Shown: positions 44,816-55,506, numbered from the stretch's first letter. The stretch is 64,000 bases of DNA from DASWJZ01 sp963761005 (GCA_963761005.1 CAVXFK010000008.1:1-64000); one strand, 5' to 3'. A program made the numbers and translations. Notes: a model not told the origin generated them from the sequence alone.

Positions 44816-46204
44816 ATGTCGTCGACACCGCGCGAAGAATTTTGCCGACCGACCCGCCGGGCGTTCTCCGGCGCGGCGCTCGGCGCGCTCCTCGTCCCTT
44901 TGCTTCGTCCGGCGAGCGTCCGCGCGGCGCCGCTGCTCTCCGCGATCTCGGGCGCGTTGGATGCGACCGCGGCGGGGCTCAAGCCCGGTGCCACAGAGGA
45001 TCAGGGCGAGGCCCTCGCCAAGGCGCTCGGTCAGGCTGCAGCGACGGGCCAGCCGCTCTTCCTGCCACCCGGTCGCTACCGCGTTTCGAAAGTGGCGCTC
45101 CCCGACCGCGTGCACCTGATCGGCGTGCCGGGTGAGAGCCGGCTCGTCTTCGCCGGCGGCGCCTTCATGCTGCGCGCCGAGCATGCGAAGCGATTGAGGC
45201 TCGAAGGCGTCATGCTCGACGGCGACGCCCTTCCGCTCTTGGACTCGGCGCTGCTCGACGCAGACGACGTCGCCGACGTCGCCGTCGACGACTGCGACTT
45301 CATCGACAGCGGCGGCGCCGGCATGAAACTTCGCGCCGCGGCTGGCCGCGTCGAGAATGCGCGCTTGGACAATATCGGCACGGTCGGGATCTACCTCCGC
45401 CAGTCGAACGGGATGACCGTCGGCGGCAACACCGTCTCGAACTGCGGCAACACTGGCATTCTCGTCGCGCGCGACGAAGAAGGCGAGGACGGCACGATCG
45501 TGCGCGGCAATCGCGTCAGCCGGATCCGCGCCAATTCCGGCGGCACCGGGCAGAACGGCAACGGCATCAATCTCGACAAGGCGAACGGCGTCCTTGTCGA
45601 CGGCAACCGCGTCGACGGATGCGCTTTCTCCGCGATCCGCTGCTTCTCCTCCGACAACATCGCCGTCGCCGGCAACGTCGCGACGAATTCCGGCGAGACT
45701 GCGCTTTATGTCGAGTTCGCGTTCGAGGGCGCGATCGTCGCGAACAACCTGATCGACGGCGCGAACGACGGCATCTCCTTCGCCAACTTCATGAAATATG
45801 GCGGGCGGCTCGGCACCTGCTCCGGCAACGTCGTCAGGCATATCCGCGGTGGGCCTGCTTATCCGGACGGCAATTTGCAGACAGGCGCCGCGATCAGCGC
45901 GGAGGCCGATGTCGCGATCACCGGCAACACGATCGAAGACGCAATCTGGGGCTTGCAGCTCGGCTGGGGGCCTTATCTCCGGGACGTGACCGCAACGGGA
46001 AACGTCATCCGCCGCATCAAGATCGGCATCGCCGTCTCGGTTGCGGAGGGAGCCGGCCCGGCGCTTATCGCGAACAACCTGATCGCCGAGGCCGAGCGCG
46101 GCGCGATCCTCGGCATGCGCTGGGACAAGATCGCGACGGAAGAGCTCGTGGATGGAACCGGCGAGACGCCGGGGATCAGCATCGAAGGCAATCGAAGAGC
46201 ATAA
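44816..46204 (+). CDS. TIGR03808 family Tat-exported beta-helix protein
   Basis: 462 residues. The Tat signal contains PTRRAFSGAALGALLVPLL. The body is a right-handed parallel beta-helix of repeated NxV-type coils, for example GMTVGGNTVSNCGNTGILVA, GVLVDGNRVDGCAFSAIRCF and GAIVANNLIDGANDGISFAN. Length and pattern fit TIGR03808, a family almost confined to Hyphomicrobiales. Periplasmic; presumed to bind or cut a polysaccharide, which has not been shown. Single gene, convergent with asparaginase. Confidence 0.88.
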   Translation: MSSTPREEFCRPTRRAFSGAALGALLVPLLRPASVRAAPLLSAISGALDATAAGLKPGATEDQGEALAKALGQAAATGQPLFLPPGRYRVSKVALPDRVHLIGVPGESRLVFAGGAFMLRAEHAKRLRLEGVMLDGDALPLLDSALLDADDVADVAVDDCDFIDSGGAGMKLRAAAGRVENARLDNIGTVGIYLRQSNGMTVGGNTVSNCGNTGILVARDEEGEDGTIVRGNRVSRIRANSGGTGQNGNGINLDKANGVLVDGNRVDGCAFSAIRCFSSDNIAVAGNVATNSGETALYVEFAFEGAIVANNLIDGANDGISFANFMKYGGRLGTCSGNVVRHIRGGPAYPDGNLQTGAAISAEADVAITGNTIEDAIWGLQLGWGPYLRDVTATGNVIRRIKIGIAVSVAEGAGPALIANNLIAEAERGAILGMRWDKIATEELVDGTGETPGISIEGNRRA

Positions 46205-46232
46205 GCGCCGATCGCGCCCCGGCGCCGAAGCG

Positions 46233-47249
46233 CTATTGCTTCGCCCTGGGTTCATCGAATGCCGGCATGACGGCCCTCACCTCCCCGACCTCCGCGCGCC
46301 GCCGCGTGACAACCGGAACGCTCCTTCGCCGGGAGAGCGGTTCTGCGTTGTCGGGCAGAAGTCGCGTCAGAGCCGCCGCCATCATTGCTTCCGCGGCACG
46401 CGTCGCACCGTCGTCGGCCTTCAGCGCAATGCCGAAGCCGTGTTCGCCGAGTGCCGCGCAGAACACGCCCTCCGCGCCCGTCTTCACAAGCGCGGCGCCC
46501 TTAAGAAGCGTCATGACCTCGGTGCAGAAGCGTCCGGTCCCCGCGACGTAAAAAGGCTGGGCAATTGCAGCGCGGTAGATTCGACGCGCCGCTTCCGCGC
46601 GTTCCTTCGACATTCCGGTGCCTGTCCCGAATCGCGCGAAGCCGAGGGCAAGACTTTTGAGCGGCACCGCGTAGGTCGGGATCGAGCAGCCATCGACGCC
46701 GCAGTTCTCCGACCCGTGCGACGCGCTGGTCAGGCTTGCGAGCGCTTCGCCGACCGCGCGCTGAACCGGATGGTCGGGCGCGACGTAGCCTCGATGATCG
46801 ACGCCGAGGTGTCGCGCCAGCGCCAGGAAGTTGGCGTGCTTGCCCGAGCAATTGTTGTGGAGCGGCCCGGGCTTCTCCCCCCGCCGGATCAACGCGGCCG
46901 CCGAGGGAGAGTGCGACGGCGCGTGCGTGCCGCATTCGAGCGCCGTCTCGTCGAGGCCGATCGCGGCGAGCATCGCTTTGACGCCGGCGACGTGCTCCGG
47001 CTCGCCGCCATGCGAGGCCTGCGCCAACGCAAGCTCGCGGTCGCCGAAGCCGAAGGCATCGGCAGCGCCGCTTTCGACGAGCGGCAGCGCCTGGATCGCC
47101 TTCACCGCCGAGCGCGGATAGACGGGCTCGTCGACGTCACCGAGCGCGAAGACCGGCCTGCCGTCGGCATCGACGACCGCAACCGCGCCGCGATGGCGGC
47201 TTTCGACGCGGCCGCTACGGGTCACCTCGACCAGAACGGGATTCACCAT
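46233..47249 (-). CDS. ansA: L-asparaginase, rhizobial zinc type (class 3)
   Basis: 338 residues. YPRSAVKAIQALPLVESG holds a Ser-x-x-Lys tandem; LHNNCSGKHANFLALARHLG and NCGVDGCSIPTYAVPLKSLA carry the two Cys and one Lys that hold zinc in the Rhizobium etli ReAV enzyme (known from its structure). AQASHGGEPEHVAG supplies a further conserved Ser. The family is unrelated in sequence to bacterial type I/II asparaginases. It hydrolyses Asn to Asp and ammonia in the cytoplasm. Intact; a palindrome lies upstream at 47331. Confidence 0.9.
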   Translation of the reverse strand: MVNPVLVEVTRSGRVESRHRGAVAVVDADGRPVFALGDVDEPVYPRSAVKAIQALPLVESGAADAFGFGDRELALAQASHGGEPEHVAGVKAMLAAIGLDETALECGTHAPSHSPSAAALIRRGEKPGPLHNNCSGKHANFLALARHLGVDHRGYVAPDHPVQRAVGEALASLTSASHGSENCGVDGCSIPTYAVPLKSLALGFARFGTGTGMSKERAEAARRIYRAAIAQPFYVAGTGRFCTEVMTLLKGAALVKTGAEGVFCAALGEHGFGIALKADDGATRAAEAMMAAALTRLLPDNAEPLSRRRSVPVVTRRRAEVGEVRAVMPAFDEPRAKQ

Positions 47250-47330
47250 CTTCTCACCGAAATGCGCTCGAAACGGCGGCGATTAGCCCCGCCCCGCGCG
47301 GGAAGGCAAGCCCCGCAAGCACTTGGCCCC

Positions 47331-47346
47331 GTTGACATGCGTCAAC
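47331..47346. promoter_or_regulatory. Perfect palindrome, candidate operator
   Basis: GTTGAC-ATGC-GTCAAC, a perfect 6-bp inverted repeat in the 155-bp spacer between asparaginase (leftward) and the efflux operon (rightward). It would suit a dimeric repressor of either promoter. No regulator gene is adjacent, so the assignment rests on symmetry and position. Confidence 0.4.
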
Positions 47347-47404
47347 GGCAACGGCCGGCGGCACTGGCAAACTTTTGAGACATTTCCATGTAACACGTCG
47401 GCAC

Positions 47405-48697
47405 ATGAACGTTCAGCAGAAGATCACGCCGCCCGACGATGTGGCCGAGACGCTTGAGCTCGGTAAGTCATCTGCGCGCGGCTGGTTCTCGCGGCGGAAC
47501 CTCGTCCTCGGCGGGCTCGCCGTGGCGGCGCTCGCCGTGCTCTATCTCTTCGCGTTCGGCGCTGGCGGCTCCGGCAGCTCCGTCCACTATCTGAGCCAGG
47601 CGGCAAAGCGCGCTTCGCTGACCGAGACGGTGACCGCCACCGGGACGGTCGAGCCGACCAACCAGGTCGAGATATCGAGCGAGCTCTCCGGCACCGTGAA
47701 GCAGGTGCTCGTCGACTATAACGACATCGTCACGGCGGATCAGCCGCTCGCCGTCCTCGACACCGACAAGCTCGAGGCAGACGTGGCGCACGCCCGTGCC
47801 ACGCTCACCATGCGCAACGCGCAGGTGCAGGACGCCGAGGCCACGCTTGCGGAGGCCAAGCAGGCCTACGATCGCACGCTGGCCCTGACGGAAAAGGATT
47901 TCGCCTCCGCCGCGACGCGGGAGCAGACGCAGGCCGACTATCAGCGCGCGGTTGCCGGAGTCGCGGTGGCGAAGGCCAACGTTGAAGTGGCTGACGCCGA
48001 CCTCTTGACCGCCGAGACGAACCTGAAGAAGGCGACCATCCGCTCGCCGATCAACGGCGTGGTGATGAGCCGTGCCGTCGAGCCGGGGCAGACGGTCGCC
48101 GCCTCGCTGCAGGCACCGGTGCTCTTCACGATCGCGGAGAATCTCGCCTCCATGCAGCTTGAGGTCGACGTCGACGAGGCGGACGTCGGGCAGGTGCAGA
48201 AAGGCCAGGGCGCGACCTTCACCGTCGACGCGTTCCGCGATCGCGAATTCCCCGCGGAGGTGAGCGAGGTGCGCGTCGCGCCGGTCACGATCAACAACGT
48301 CGTCACCTATACGGCGGTGCTCGCCCTCGACAATTCCGACATGCTGCTTCGCCCCGGAATGACCGCGACGGCCGATATCGTCGTGAAGAAGGTCGACGAC
48401 GCGCTGCTCGTGCCGAACGCAGCGCTCCGCTTCGCGCCGCCGGCGACCGCAACAACGACGCGAAGCAGCGGCGGCGGGTTGCTGCGAATGCTGATGCCGC
48501 GACGGCCGAGCAACACAGAGGTCGCGAAGGTCAAGGAGACGAGCGACGGCGGTCGCACGCTCTACATCCTGAAGGACGGCGCACTCGAGAAGGTCGTCGT
48601 GCATGTCGGCGCGACCGACGGCAGCTGGACCGAAGTGCTCGACGGGCCGCTTGAAGCCGGTGCGCAGGTCGTCACCGGCTCGGAAGCCGCCAAATGA
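47405..48697 (+). CDS. Membrane-fusion protein of a MacAB-like exporter
   Basis: 430 residues from ATG 47405. One N-terminal membrane helix (LVLGGLAVAALAVLYLFAFG), then a lipoyl half-motif (TGTVEPTNQVEISSELSGTV), an alpha-hairpin of about 90 residues (NAQVQDAEATLAEAKQAYDR...), the second lipoyl half (TIRSPINGVVMSRAVEPGQT) and a beta-barrel. This is the HlyD/MacA architecture linking the inner-membrane pump to an outer-membrane channel. No outer-membrane channel gene lies nearby. First gene of a three-gene operon. Confidence 0.9.
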   Translation: MNVQQKITPPDDVAETLELGKSSARGWFSRRNLVLGGLAVAALAVLYLFAFGAGGSGSSVHYLSQAAKRASLTETVTATGTVEPTNQVEISSELSGTVKQVLVDYNDIVTADQPLAVLDTDKLEADVAHARATLTMRNAQVQDAEATLAEAKQAYDRTLALTEKDFASAATREQTQADYQRAVAGVAVAKANVEVADADLLTAETNLKKATIRSPINGVVMSRAVEPGQTVAASLQAPVLFTIAENLASMQLEVDVDEADVGQVQKGQGATFTVDAFRDREFPAEVSEVRVAPVTINNVVTYTAVLALDNSDMLLRPGMTATADIVVKKVDDALLVPNAALRFAPPATATTTRSSGGGLLRMLMPRRPSNTEVAKVKETSDGGRTLYILKDGALEKVVVHVGATDGSWTEVLDGPLEAGAQVVTGSEAAK

Positions 48698-49412
48698 AGG
48701 CCGCGACGGCGGAAGCCGCGCCCCTCGTCGCCTTTGTCGGAGTAAGCCGCGTCTACGGACAGGGCGACGCGACGGTCAAAGCGCTCGCCGGCGTCGACCT
48801 TCGCGTCGACGCAGGCGATTTCGTCGCGATCATGGGACCAAGCGGCTCCGGGAAATCGACGGCGATGAACATCATCGGCTGCCTCGATACCCCGACCGGC
48901 GGCGAATACTATTTTCGTGGCGTGGGCGTCGGGATGCTGACGCGCCGACAGCGGGCCCTTCTGCGGCGAAACTATCTCGGATTCGTCTTCCAGGGCTTCA
49001 ATCTCCTGGCGCGCACGACGGCGCTCGAAAACGTCGAGCTGCCGCTGATCTACCGCGGCACGCCGGCGCGCGAGCGTCGCGCGCTTGCTCTCTCGGCGCT
49101 CGAGGAGGTGGGCCTCAAGGGCTGGGAGAAGCACGACCCGAGCCAGCTCTCCGGCGGCCAGCAGCAGCGCGTCGCCATCGCCCGCGCCATCGTGACCAAG
49201 CCGTCGCTGCTTCTCGCCGACGAGCCGACCGGGAACCTCGATACGGCGATGAGCAACGAGATCATGCGGCTCGTGACCAGTCTGAACCAGCGGAACGGCA
49301 TCACCGTCGTCATGGTCACGCACGAGGCGGAGATGGCGGGCTACGCGTCGCGCGTCATCCATTTCCTCGACGGGCACGTCGAATCCGACGAGCGGCGCCG
49401 CGAGGCCGCCTG

Positions 49413-49413
<1 letters not shown>
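48694..49413 (+). CDS. ABC transporter ATP-binding protein (MacB-type, separate)
   Basis: 239 residues. Walker A MGPSGSGKSTAMNIIGCLD, Q-loop GFVFQGFNLLARTTALENVE, signature LSGGQQQRVAIARAI, Walker B LLADEPTGNLDTAMSNEIMR. It belongs to the LolD/MacB group, which drives mechanotransmission rather than substrate transport through the membrane. The ATG overlaps the upstream stop (ATGA), and its own stop overlaps the permease ATG (TGATG). Confidence 0.93.
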
Positions 49414-50615
<1,202 letters not shown>

Positions 50616-50741
50616 CCCCGCGAATAGCGGGGATTGCGGGCGGTTTTCCCGAGATTCCACTGGATTAGCCCGAACGCAGCGTGCAGCGGCGCCAGGAATC
50701 CGGCAGACTGGCCCCAAGAAACCGGGCGCGGAGGCACGCCC

Positions 50742-51591
50742 TTGCTGGACCGGATCGCACCTCTGGAAGACGCAGCCGTCTCGACAGCCCGCGCAAGAGA
50801 GCGGGTGTTCGAGATCGGCGATCAGACCGTGATCGTCGGCGACTGCGTGGAAGCGCTCGCCGCGCTCCCGCCAGAATCCGTCGACGTCGTCGTCACCTCG
50901 CCGCCCTATAACATCGGCCTCAACTACCGCTCTTACGACGACGGCGGCGACCGCGGCGCCTATCTCGCCTGGCTCGGCGAGATCGGGCGGCTCGTTCACC
51001 GCGTGATGAAGGACGACGCGTCGTTCTTCCTGAACATCGCCGGCACCTGCTCCGACCCCTGGATCGCGCCCGACGCGGCGAACGCGATGCGCGACACCTT
51101 CCGCCTGCAGAACGCCATCGTCTGGGTGAAGTCGATGTCGATCGACGACGACACGTTCGGGCATTTCAAGCCGGTGAATTCCTCCCGCTATCTGAACCAC
51201 ACGCACGAGCACGTCTTCCACTTCACCAAGGAGGGCAAGACGCCGCTCGACCGGCTCGCGGTCGGCGTGCCGTTCAAGGACAAGTCCAACATCGCGCGCT
51301 GGCATCACGCGAACGACCGGCGCTGCGCCGGCGACGTCTGGTTCATCCCCTACGAGACGATCCGCTCGAAGGCGCAGCGCGACCATCATCCGAGCCCCTT
51401 TCCCGTGGCGCTGCCGGAGCGCTGCATCAAGCTGCACGGCAAGGCGGACGCGGTGGTGCTCGATCCCTTCCTCGGCGTCGGGGCGACGCTGCTTGCCGCG
51501 CAGCGGCTCGGCTGCCGCGGCATCGGCATCGAGATCGACCAGACCTACGCCGAATTCGGCGGCCTGGCATCTGCGCGAGCGGCTGATCTGA
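50742..51591 (+). pseudogene. Solitary DNA methyltransferase (TSPPY type), frameshift at its end
   Basis: About 283 residues from TTG 50742 (GGAGGC upstream). Catalytic motif VVVTSPPYNIGLNYRSYDDG near residue 50 precedes the SAM motif VLDPFLGVGATLLAAQRLGC near residue 245 (beta order). SPPY is common in N4-cytosine enzymes but also found in some adenine ones, so the modified base is open. In EFGGLASARAAD an extra base near 51561 takes over; the other frame ends properly as AWHLRERLI with a stop at 51591. Unrepaired, the frame runs to 51935 across the next gene. No restriction partner is adjacent. Confidence 0.83.
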
Positions 51592-51715
51592 GAGAGCCGC
51601 CGGCGCGGGGTCGCACCGCCCCACCGATTAGGAAAAAGTTAACCGCTTCAAGATCATCGTCCGGCCGAGGCGATTTGGCCGGCCGTCGCGCCGGTCCTCT
51701 TGGAGCGAGGCGCGC

Positions 51716-51946
51716 ATGGCTGAGAAGCGCAAGGCGTTCACGGGACGCTCGGCGGGTCAGGCCCGGACCTATGCCTGCGACTGGCTCAGGAATTTCAGGG
51801 ATCACGGGCCGCTCGACATCAGAAGCATCCGCGTCAGCGAGGAAGGCGGCTACTTCATCGCCACCGTCACCTACGCCGACATGGCGATCGAGGCGGCGCC
51901 GCAATACTTCGCGAACTACGAGCCGGTGCTTCTGAAGTTGGCCTGA
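51716..51946 (+). CDS. Small hypothetical protein
   Basis: 76 residues, MAEKRKAFTGRSAGQARTYA, followed by CDWLRNFRDHGPLDIRSIRV and EEGGYFIATVTYADMAIEAA. The start has GGAGCGAGG upstream. It seems to be a compact alpha/beta protein; the family is not recognised. Intact, alone between the methyltransferase and the cation-efflux gene. Confidence 0.65.
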   Translation: MAEKRKAFTGRSAGQARTYACDWLRNFRDHGPLDIRSIRVSEEGGYFIATVTYADMAIEAAPQYFANYEPVLLKLA

Positions 51947-51991
51947 GGCCCGCGGCTTTCCTCGAAGCGCCTTCGGCGGCATAGCTTGCCG

Positions 51992-52589
51992 ATGGTGGAA
52001 GAATCCACGGCGCCGCTGCGCCGCGCCGTTCTTGTCGTGGCGCTTCTGAACCTCGCCTATTTCGGCGTGGAATTTTCCGTCGCGCTCCGCATCGGCTCCG
52101 TTTCGCTCTTCGCCGACGGCGTCGATTTCCTCGAAGACACCTCGGTCAACCTTCTGATCCTCGTCGCGCTCGGCTGGAACGCGAAGAACCGCGCGCGGCT
52201 CGCCATGGTGCTTGCCGGGATCATCCTCGTTCCGGGGTTGGCTGCGGTGTGGACGGCGCTGCAGAAATTCTCCACGCCGATCGCGCCGGAGGCCGTGCCG
52301 CTGACGCTGACCGGCGGCGGCGCGCTTGTCGTCAACTTCGCCTGCGCCTTCATCCTCGCGCGCTTCCGCCATCACGCGGGCAGCCTGACCCGCGCCGCCT
52401 TCCTCTCCGCCCGCAACGACGCGCTCGCCAACGTCGCGATCATCTTGGCCGGGCTGGTGACGGCGGCGACGCTCTCGCTCTGGCCGGACTTGATCGTCGG
52501 GCCTCGGGATTGCGGCGCTCAACGCGGATGCGGCAAGGGAGGTGTATTTGAGAGCGAGAAGCGAGCACAGGGGAGAGGCGGAGGCTTAG
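51992..52589 (+). pseudogene. Cation-efflux (CDF) family protein, frameshift near its end
   Basis: From ATG 51992. Membrane helices: AVLVVALLNLAYFGVEFSVA, then SLFADGVDFLEDTSVNLLIL with the DxxxD metal site, LAMVLAGIILVPGLAAVWTA, GGGALVVNFACAFILARFRH, and LSARNDALANVAIILAGLV with the second Asp site. After DLIVG an extra C near 52505 shifts frame. The other frame gives LGIAALNADAAREVYLRARS and ends at TAG 52587-52589, whose last two bases adjoin the IS5 element. When repaired about 198 residues, six helices and no large cytoplasmic domain. Expected to export Zn2+, Co2+ or similar. Confidence 0.78.
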
Positions 52590-53428
52590 GGTCAGGACCC
52601 ATAAAGGGGATTCCTTCCTTGGCTGGGTTGTGATTCACGGTCTCCAAGAGGAGGCCTCTGATAAATCGCGACTATTTCTGGCTGACGAGGGATCAATTCG
52701 CGCGGCTGAAGCCGTTGCTCCCCACCGACACGCGCGGCAAGCCGCGGGTTGACGACCGGCGTGTGATCAGCGGCATCGTGCATGTTTTGAAGTCAGGCGG
52801 CCGTTGGGTCGATGCTCCGGCCGTCTATGGTCCACGCAAGACCCTCTACAATCGCTTCGTGCGCTGGGCAGAGAAGGGCATTTGGATCGACATGTTCCAC
52901 GCGCTTGCTGCGGCAGGCGGCCCGCCAGCCCAGGTGCTAATCGACAGTTCGGCGGTGAAGGCGCACCGCTGCGCAGCCGGCGGTAAAGGGGGGAGCGCAA
53001 TCAGGCGATCGGGCGCTCGCGCGGCGGACGCACCACCAAGATCCACGCCCTGACCGATACGGCTTGTCGGCCCATCGCCTTCATGCTCACGGGAGGCCAA
53101 GTGGCCGATTGCACCGCCGCAGAGTTGCTGCTGCGGCGGCTGCCGCAAGCGTCGATCGTTCATGGCGACAAGGGCTACGACAGCAATGCCATCCGCCGAC
53201 AGATCGAGGGCAAAGGTGCGATGCCCAATATTCCGCCGAAGGCCAATCGGCGTTGGAAGAACTGCTTCTCCCCGTTCCTCTATCGAAACAGAAATGCCAT
53301 CGAACGCATGTTCGGTCGCCTCAAGGACTTCCGCCGCATCGCGACACGATACGACCGATCCGCCACCAACTTCCTCGCCGCCGTCTGCATCGCTGCTGCC
53401 GTCAGCTACTGGTTATAAGTCCTGACCC
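52589..53428 (+). mobile_element. IS5-family element (IS427-like), copy B
   Basis: 840 bp, same length and ends as copy A (GGGTCAGGAC at each end), flanked by TA (CTTA before, TAGG after). Read against copy A, only two differences were noticed: the transposase start codon is ATA instead of ATG (52661-52663), and its stop is TAA instead of TGA (53416-53418). Pre-insertion sequence GGAGGCTTAGGGGAAGG holds overlapping stop codons of two convergent genes, both re-created by the element's edges. Confidence 0.93.
52661..53418 (+). CDS. IS5-family transposase, start codon ATA in this copy
   Basis: Same two-frame DDE transposase as copy A: N-terminal frame NRDYFWLTRDQFARLKPLLP and C-terminal frame ending AAVSYWL, joined at AAAGGGGGG (52985-52993) by -1 slippage. 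The initiating ATG of copy A is ATA here, so translation would have to begin at a weak codon or further in (for example a CTG/TTG near 52715), which would shorten the protein. The element could be silent unless copy A supplies the enzyme. All three DDE residues are present. Confidence 0.85.
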
Positions 53429-53817
53429 TAGGGGAAGGCTCCACTGAGTGCTCGAATCACCTGGGGAGAAGATCCTCCCCGGTGCTTTTCTTCGAGAACA
53501 CGCCACTGCTCGGGAGAGCCGAAGTGTTCCACGAATGTGTGTCCGTTCTTGTCTCGCTCGGAGAGCGTCACTTCTAACAATGTCCCATCGCCATGGCGAA
53601 CAACCGAGTGCGGGGTGAACCAAATGGTGTCTTCGTTGGCGCGGTTGACAAGCCATCCACGCACCGCTTGTCCGCCAAATTTGGCTCCATACGTATCCGC
53701 GTTGGCGTGGCATTCATTCGGGATCGCCGAGTCAAAATCAACGCATTGAAGCTCGGCACTGAACTCCGCTCGAACGAGAAGCTCGTCGACGTAAGAATCT
53801 TCTTCTGTCGGCGACAT
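53428..53817 (-). CDS. Hypothetical protein ending at the IS5 edge
   Basis: 129 residues, MSPTEEDSYVDELLVRAEFS. TYGAKFGGQAVRGWLVNRAN, DTIWFTPHSVVRHGDGTLLE and HTFVEHFGSPEQWRVLEEKH give a compact alpha/beta look without a known catalytic motif. It ends SGAFP with the stop TAG made by the IS5 edge; before insertion the stop would be TAA at the same codon, so length is unchanged. Slightly less GC-rich than its neighbours. Function unknown. Confidence 0.65.
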   Translation of the reverse strand: MSPTEEDSYVDELLVRAEFSAELQCVDFDSAIPNECHANADTYGAKFGGQAVRGWLVNRANEDTIWFTPHSVVRHGDGTLLEVTLSERDKNGHTFVEHFGSPEQWRVLEEKHRGGSSPQVIRALSGAFP

Positions 53818-53937
53818 CCGTTCACTCCGCCACGACGACCTTCGCCTCCGGCTCCCTGACCGGCAGTGCCGGTTCTCAGCCGATCCGACTCGGACGCCAA
53901 GTCGAGAGCGTGCCGTAGATCGTGGCGCACCGCGAGC

Positions 53938-54366
53938 TCAAAACCACATATCCTTCACGCATTTGCCGTCGCGCGGCAGATCCTCGAATTTGTCGAAGCC
54001 GTCGAAGTGGTCGATGAGCAGCGCTGAAATCTGGTCCGGATCGTTGGCAAGACGCAGGTTGACGGCGATGCGCCGGCGGCCATCCGCACCAACCGAGGTC
54101 CCACGCCAGGATGTGACGCATCCGCAATTCGGGCAGAAGTGAAAGCCCAGATTTGGGCGCTTCCCTCTCGTGTAGACCTTGGTCGGGCCGGCGACCTCGA
54201 TCTCTTCACCCTCGTAACCGTAGGCCCACAGCGTGCCGTAGCGGCGGCAGATCGTGCAGTTGCACGCGGTCGTGCTCTCCAGCGGCCCGTTGAAAATCCA
54301 CTTGACCGCGCCGCAGTGACAGGACCCCTCGATCATTCCACCCTCGCCAATCGCGTTGGTTGGCAC
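53938..54366 (-). CDS. GFA family protein (CENP-V/GFA domain)
   Basis: 142 residues from GTG 54366, with AGGGG seven bases upstream (ATG 54336 is an alternative). The zinc-ligand cysteines are in order: EGSCHCGAVKWIFNG, TACNCTICRRYGTLWAYG and FHFCPNCGCVTSWRG. The fold is shared with glutathione-dependent formaldehyde-activating enzyme; most members have no proven activity. Cytoplasmic. Alone, leftward, 39 bp from the oxidoreductase gene stop. Confidence 0.88.
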   Translation of the reverse strand: MPTNAIGEGGMIEGSCHCGAVKWIFNGPLESTTACNCTICRRYGTLWAYGYEGEEIEVAGPTKVYTRGKRPNLGFHFCPNCGCVTSWRGTSVGADGRRRIAVNLRLANDPDQISALLIDHFDGFDKFEDLPRDGKCVKDMWF

Positions 54367-54405
54367 GTTTCGCGCCCCTGATCGCTCTTCTTGGAGAAAA
54401 GTCCG

Positions 54406-55506
54406 CTAAGCGACAACCGCCATCTGCGGCTCCGCTTCCTTCACCTGGCCCACCTTGAGCGCAACCCCCAACCGGTCCGATTCAAACGCCAAATCGAGCA
54501 CGTGCTGCAGCTCGGCCGCGCGGCGGAAGCTCGGCTCAAGCGTTTCGCCGCGGCGCACGGCGTCGATGAAGGTTTCGTAGGTCGTCGGCACGTCCGGGCA
54601 TTCGACCTCACGCCAGGTCTGCGTGTCGACGTCCTCGCCCGCGCAGACGCGCAAGCCCATCTTCTCGCTCTCGAACCAGATTTCGAGGCTCCCCTTGGTG
54701 CCGTAGACGCCGACCTTCTGCGCGTTGGCGTAGCCCGGCATCCAGCGCGAGGAATGCACCACGCCGAGCGCGCCGCCGTCGAACTCGATCGACATGATGA
54801 AGCTGTCGTTGGCGTCCAGGTTGTAGTCGCCGATGCGATCGCCCGGCGCCTTGTGGAACGTCTTCAGCCGGCAGTGGACCGAAACCGGCATCTGATCGGC
54901 GACGTAGGCGGCGAAATCGAGAATGTGGATGCCGAGGTCGCCGAGCACGCCCTTTGAGCCATGCGCGCTCGAGAGCCGCCAGAGCCACGTCTCCTTGGTA
55001 CGCCAGTCGCCCCAATGGTTGCCGACGAGCCACGAGTGCAGGTACGCCGCGTCGACATGGCGGACCTCGCCGATCGTGCCGTCCTCGACAAGCGCGCGCG
55101 CCATCTGCATCACCGGCAGGCCACGATAGCGGAGGTTGACCATGGCGACGACGCCTGCCCGGCCCGCCGCTTCGGTCATCGCCAGCGCCTCGGGATAGGT
55201 CGGTGCGAGCGGCTTCTCGCAGAGCATCGGAACGCCGGCCGCGATCAGCCGCATCGTGGTCGAATAGTGGACGGCGTCGGGCGTGACGTTGGTCGCCGCG
55301 TCGAATTCTCCCCAGGCGATCGCTTCTTCCAGATCGGTGAAATGTCTCGGGATCTTGTGGAGCGCACAAAACGCTTTCACGCGCGCCTCGGAGATGTCGA
55401 CGCCGGCGACGATCGTGCAGCCCGGCACCTGGTTGAAGAAATGCACGTGACGCTCGGCCATTGCGCCGGTTCCGAGCAGAAGGATGCGGATTGGTTTGAG
55501 ACTCAT
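54406..55506 (-). CDS. Gfo/Idh/MocA family oxidoreductase
   Basis: 366 residues. The N-terminal Rossmann domain starts IRILLLGTGAMAERHVHFFN, and MLCEKPLAPTYPEALAMTEA carries the conserved EKP loop with the catalytic-site Lys. The C-terminal alpha/beta domain includes GVLGDLGIHILDFAAYVADQ, with Asp and His typical of sugar dehydrogenases in this family. NAD(P)-dependent oxidation of a sugar or polyol is expected. The ThuA-like gene 223 bp upstream on the same strand suggests a shared sugar pathway, as in trehalose or related disaccharide use. Confidence 0.9.
   Translation of the reverse strand: MSLKPIRILLLGTGAMAERHVHFFNQVPGCTIVAGVDISEARVKAFCALHKIPRHFTDLEEAIAWGEFDAATNVTPDAVHYSTTMRLIAAGVPMLCEKPLAPTYPEALAMTEAAGRAGVVAMVNLRYRGLPVMQMARALVEDGTIGEVRHVDAAYLHSWLVGNHWGDWRTKETWLWRLSSAHGSKGVLGDLGIHILDFAAYVADQMPVSVHCRLKTFHKAPGDRIGDYNLDANDSFIMSIEFDGGALGVVHSSRWMPGYANAQKVGVYGTKGSLEIWFESEKMGLRVCAGEDVDTQTWREVECPDVPTTYETFIDAVRRGETLEPSFRRAAELQHVLDLAFESDRLGVALKVGQVKEAEPQMAVVA

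Noticed and set aside
51592..51935. Long C-terminal extension of the TSPPY methyltransferase to 51935
   Set aside because: The extension is Arg/Ser-rich shadow sequence over the small gene at 51716; the natural end AWHLRERLI is in the neighbouring frame.
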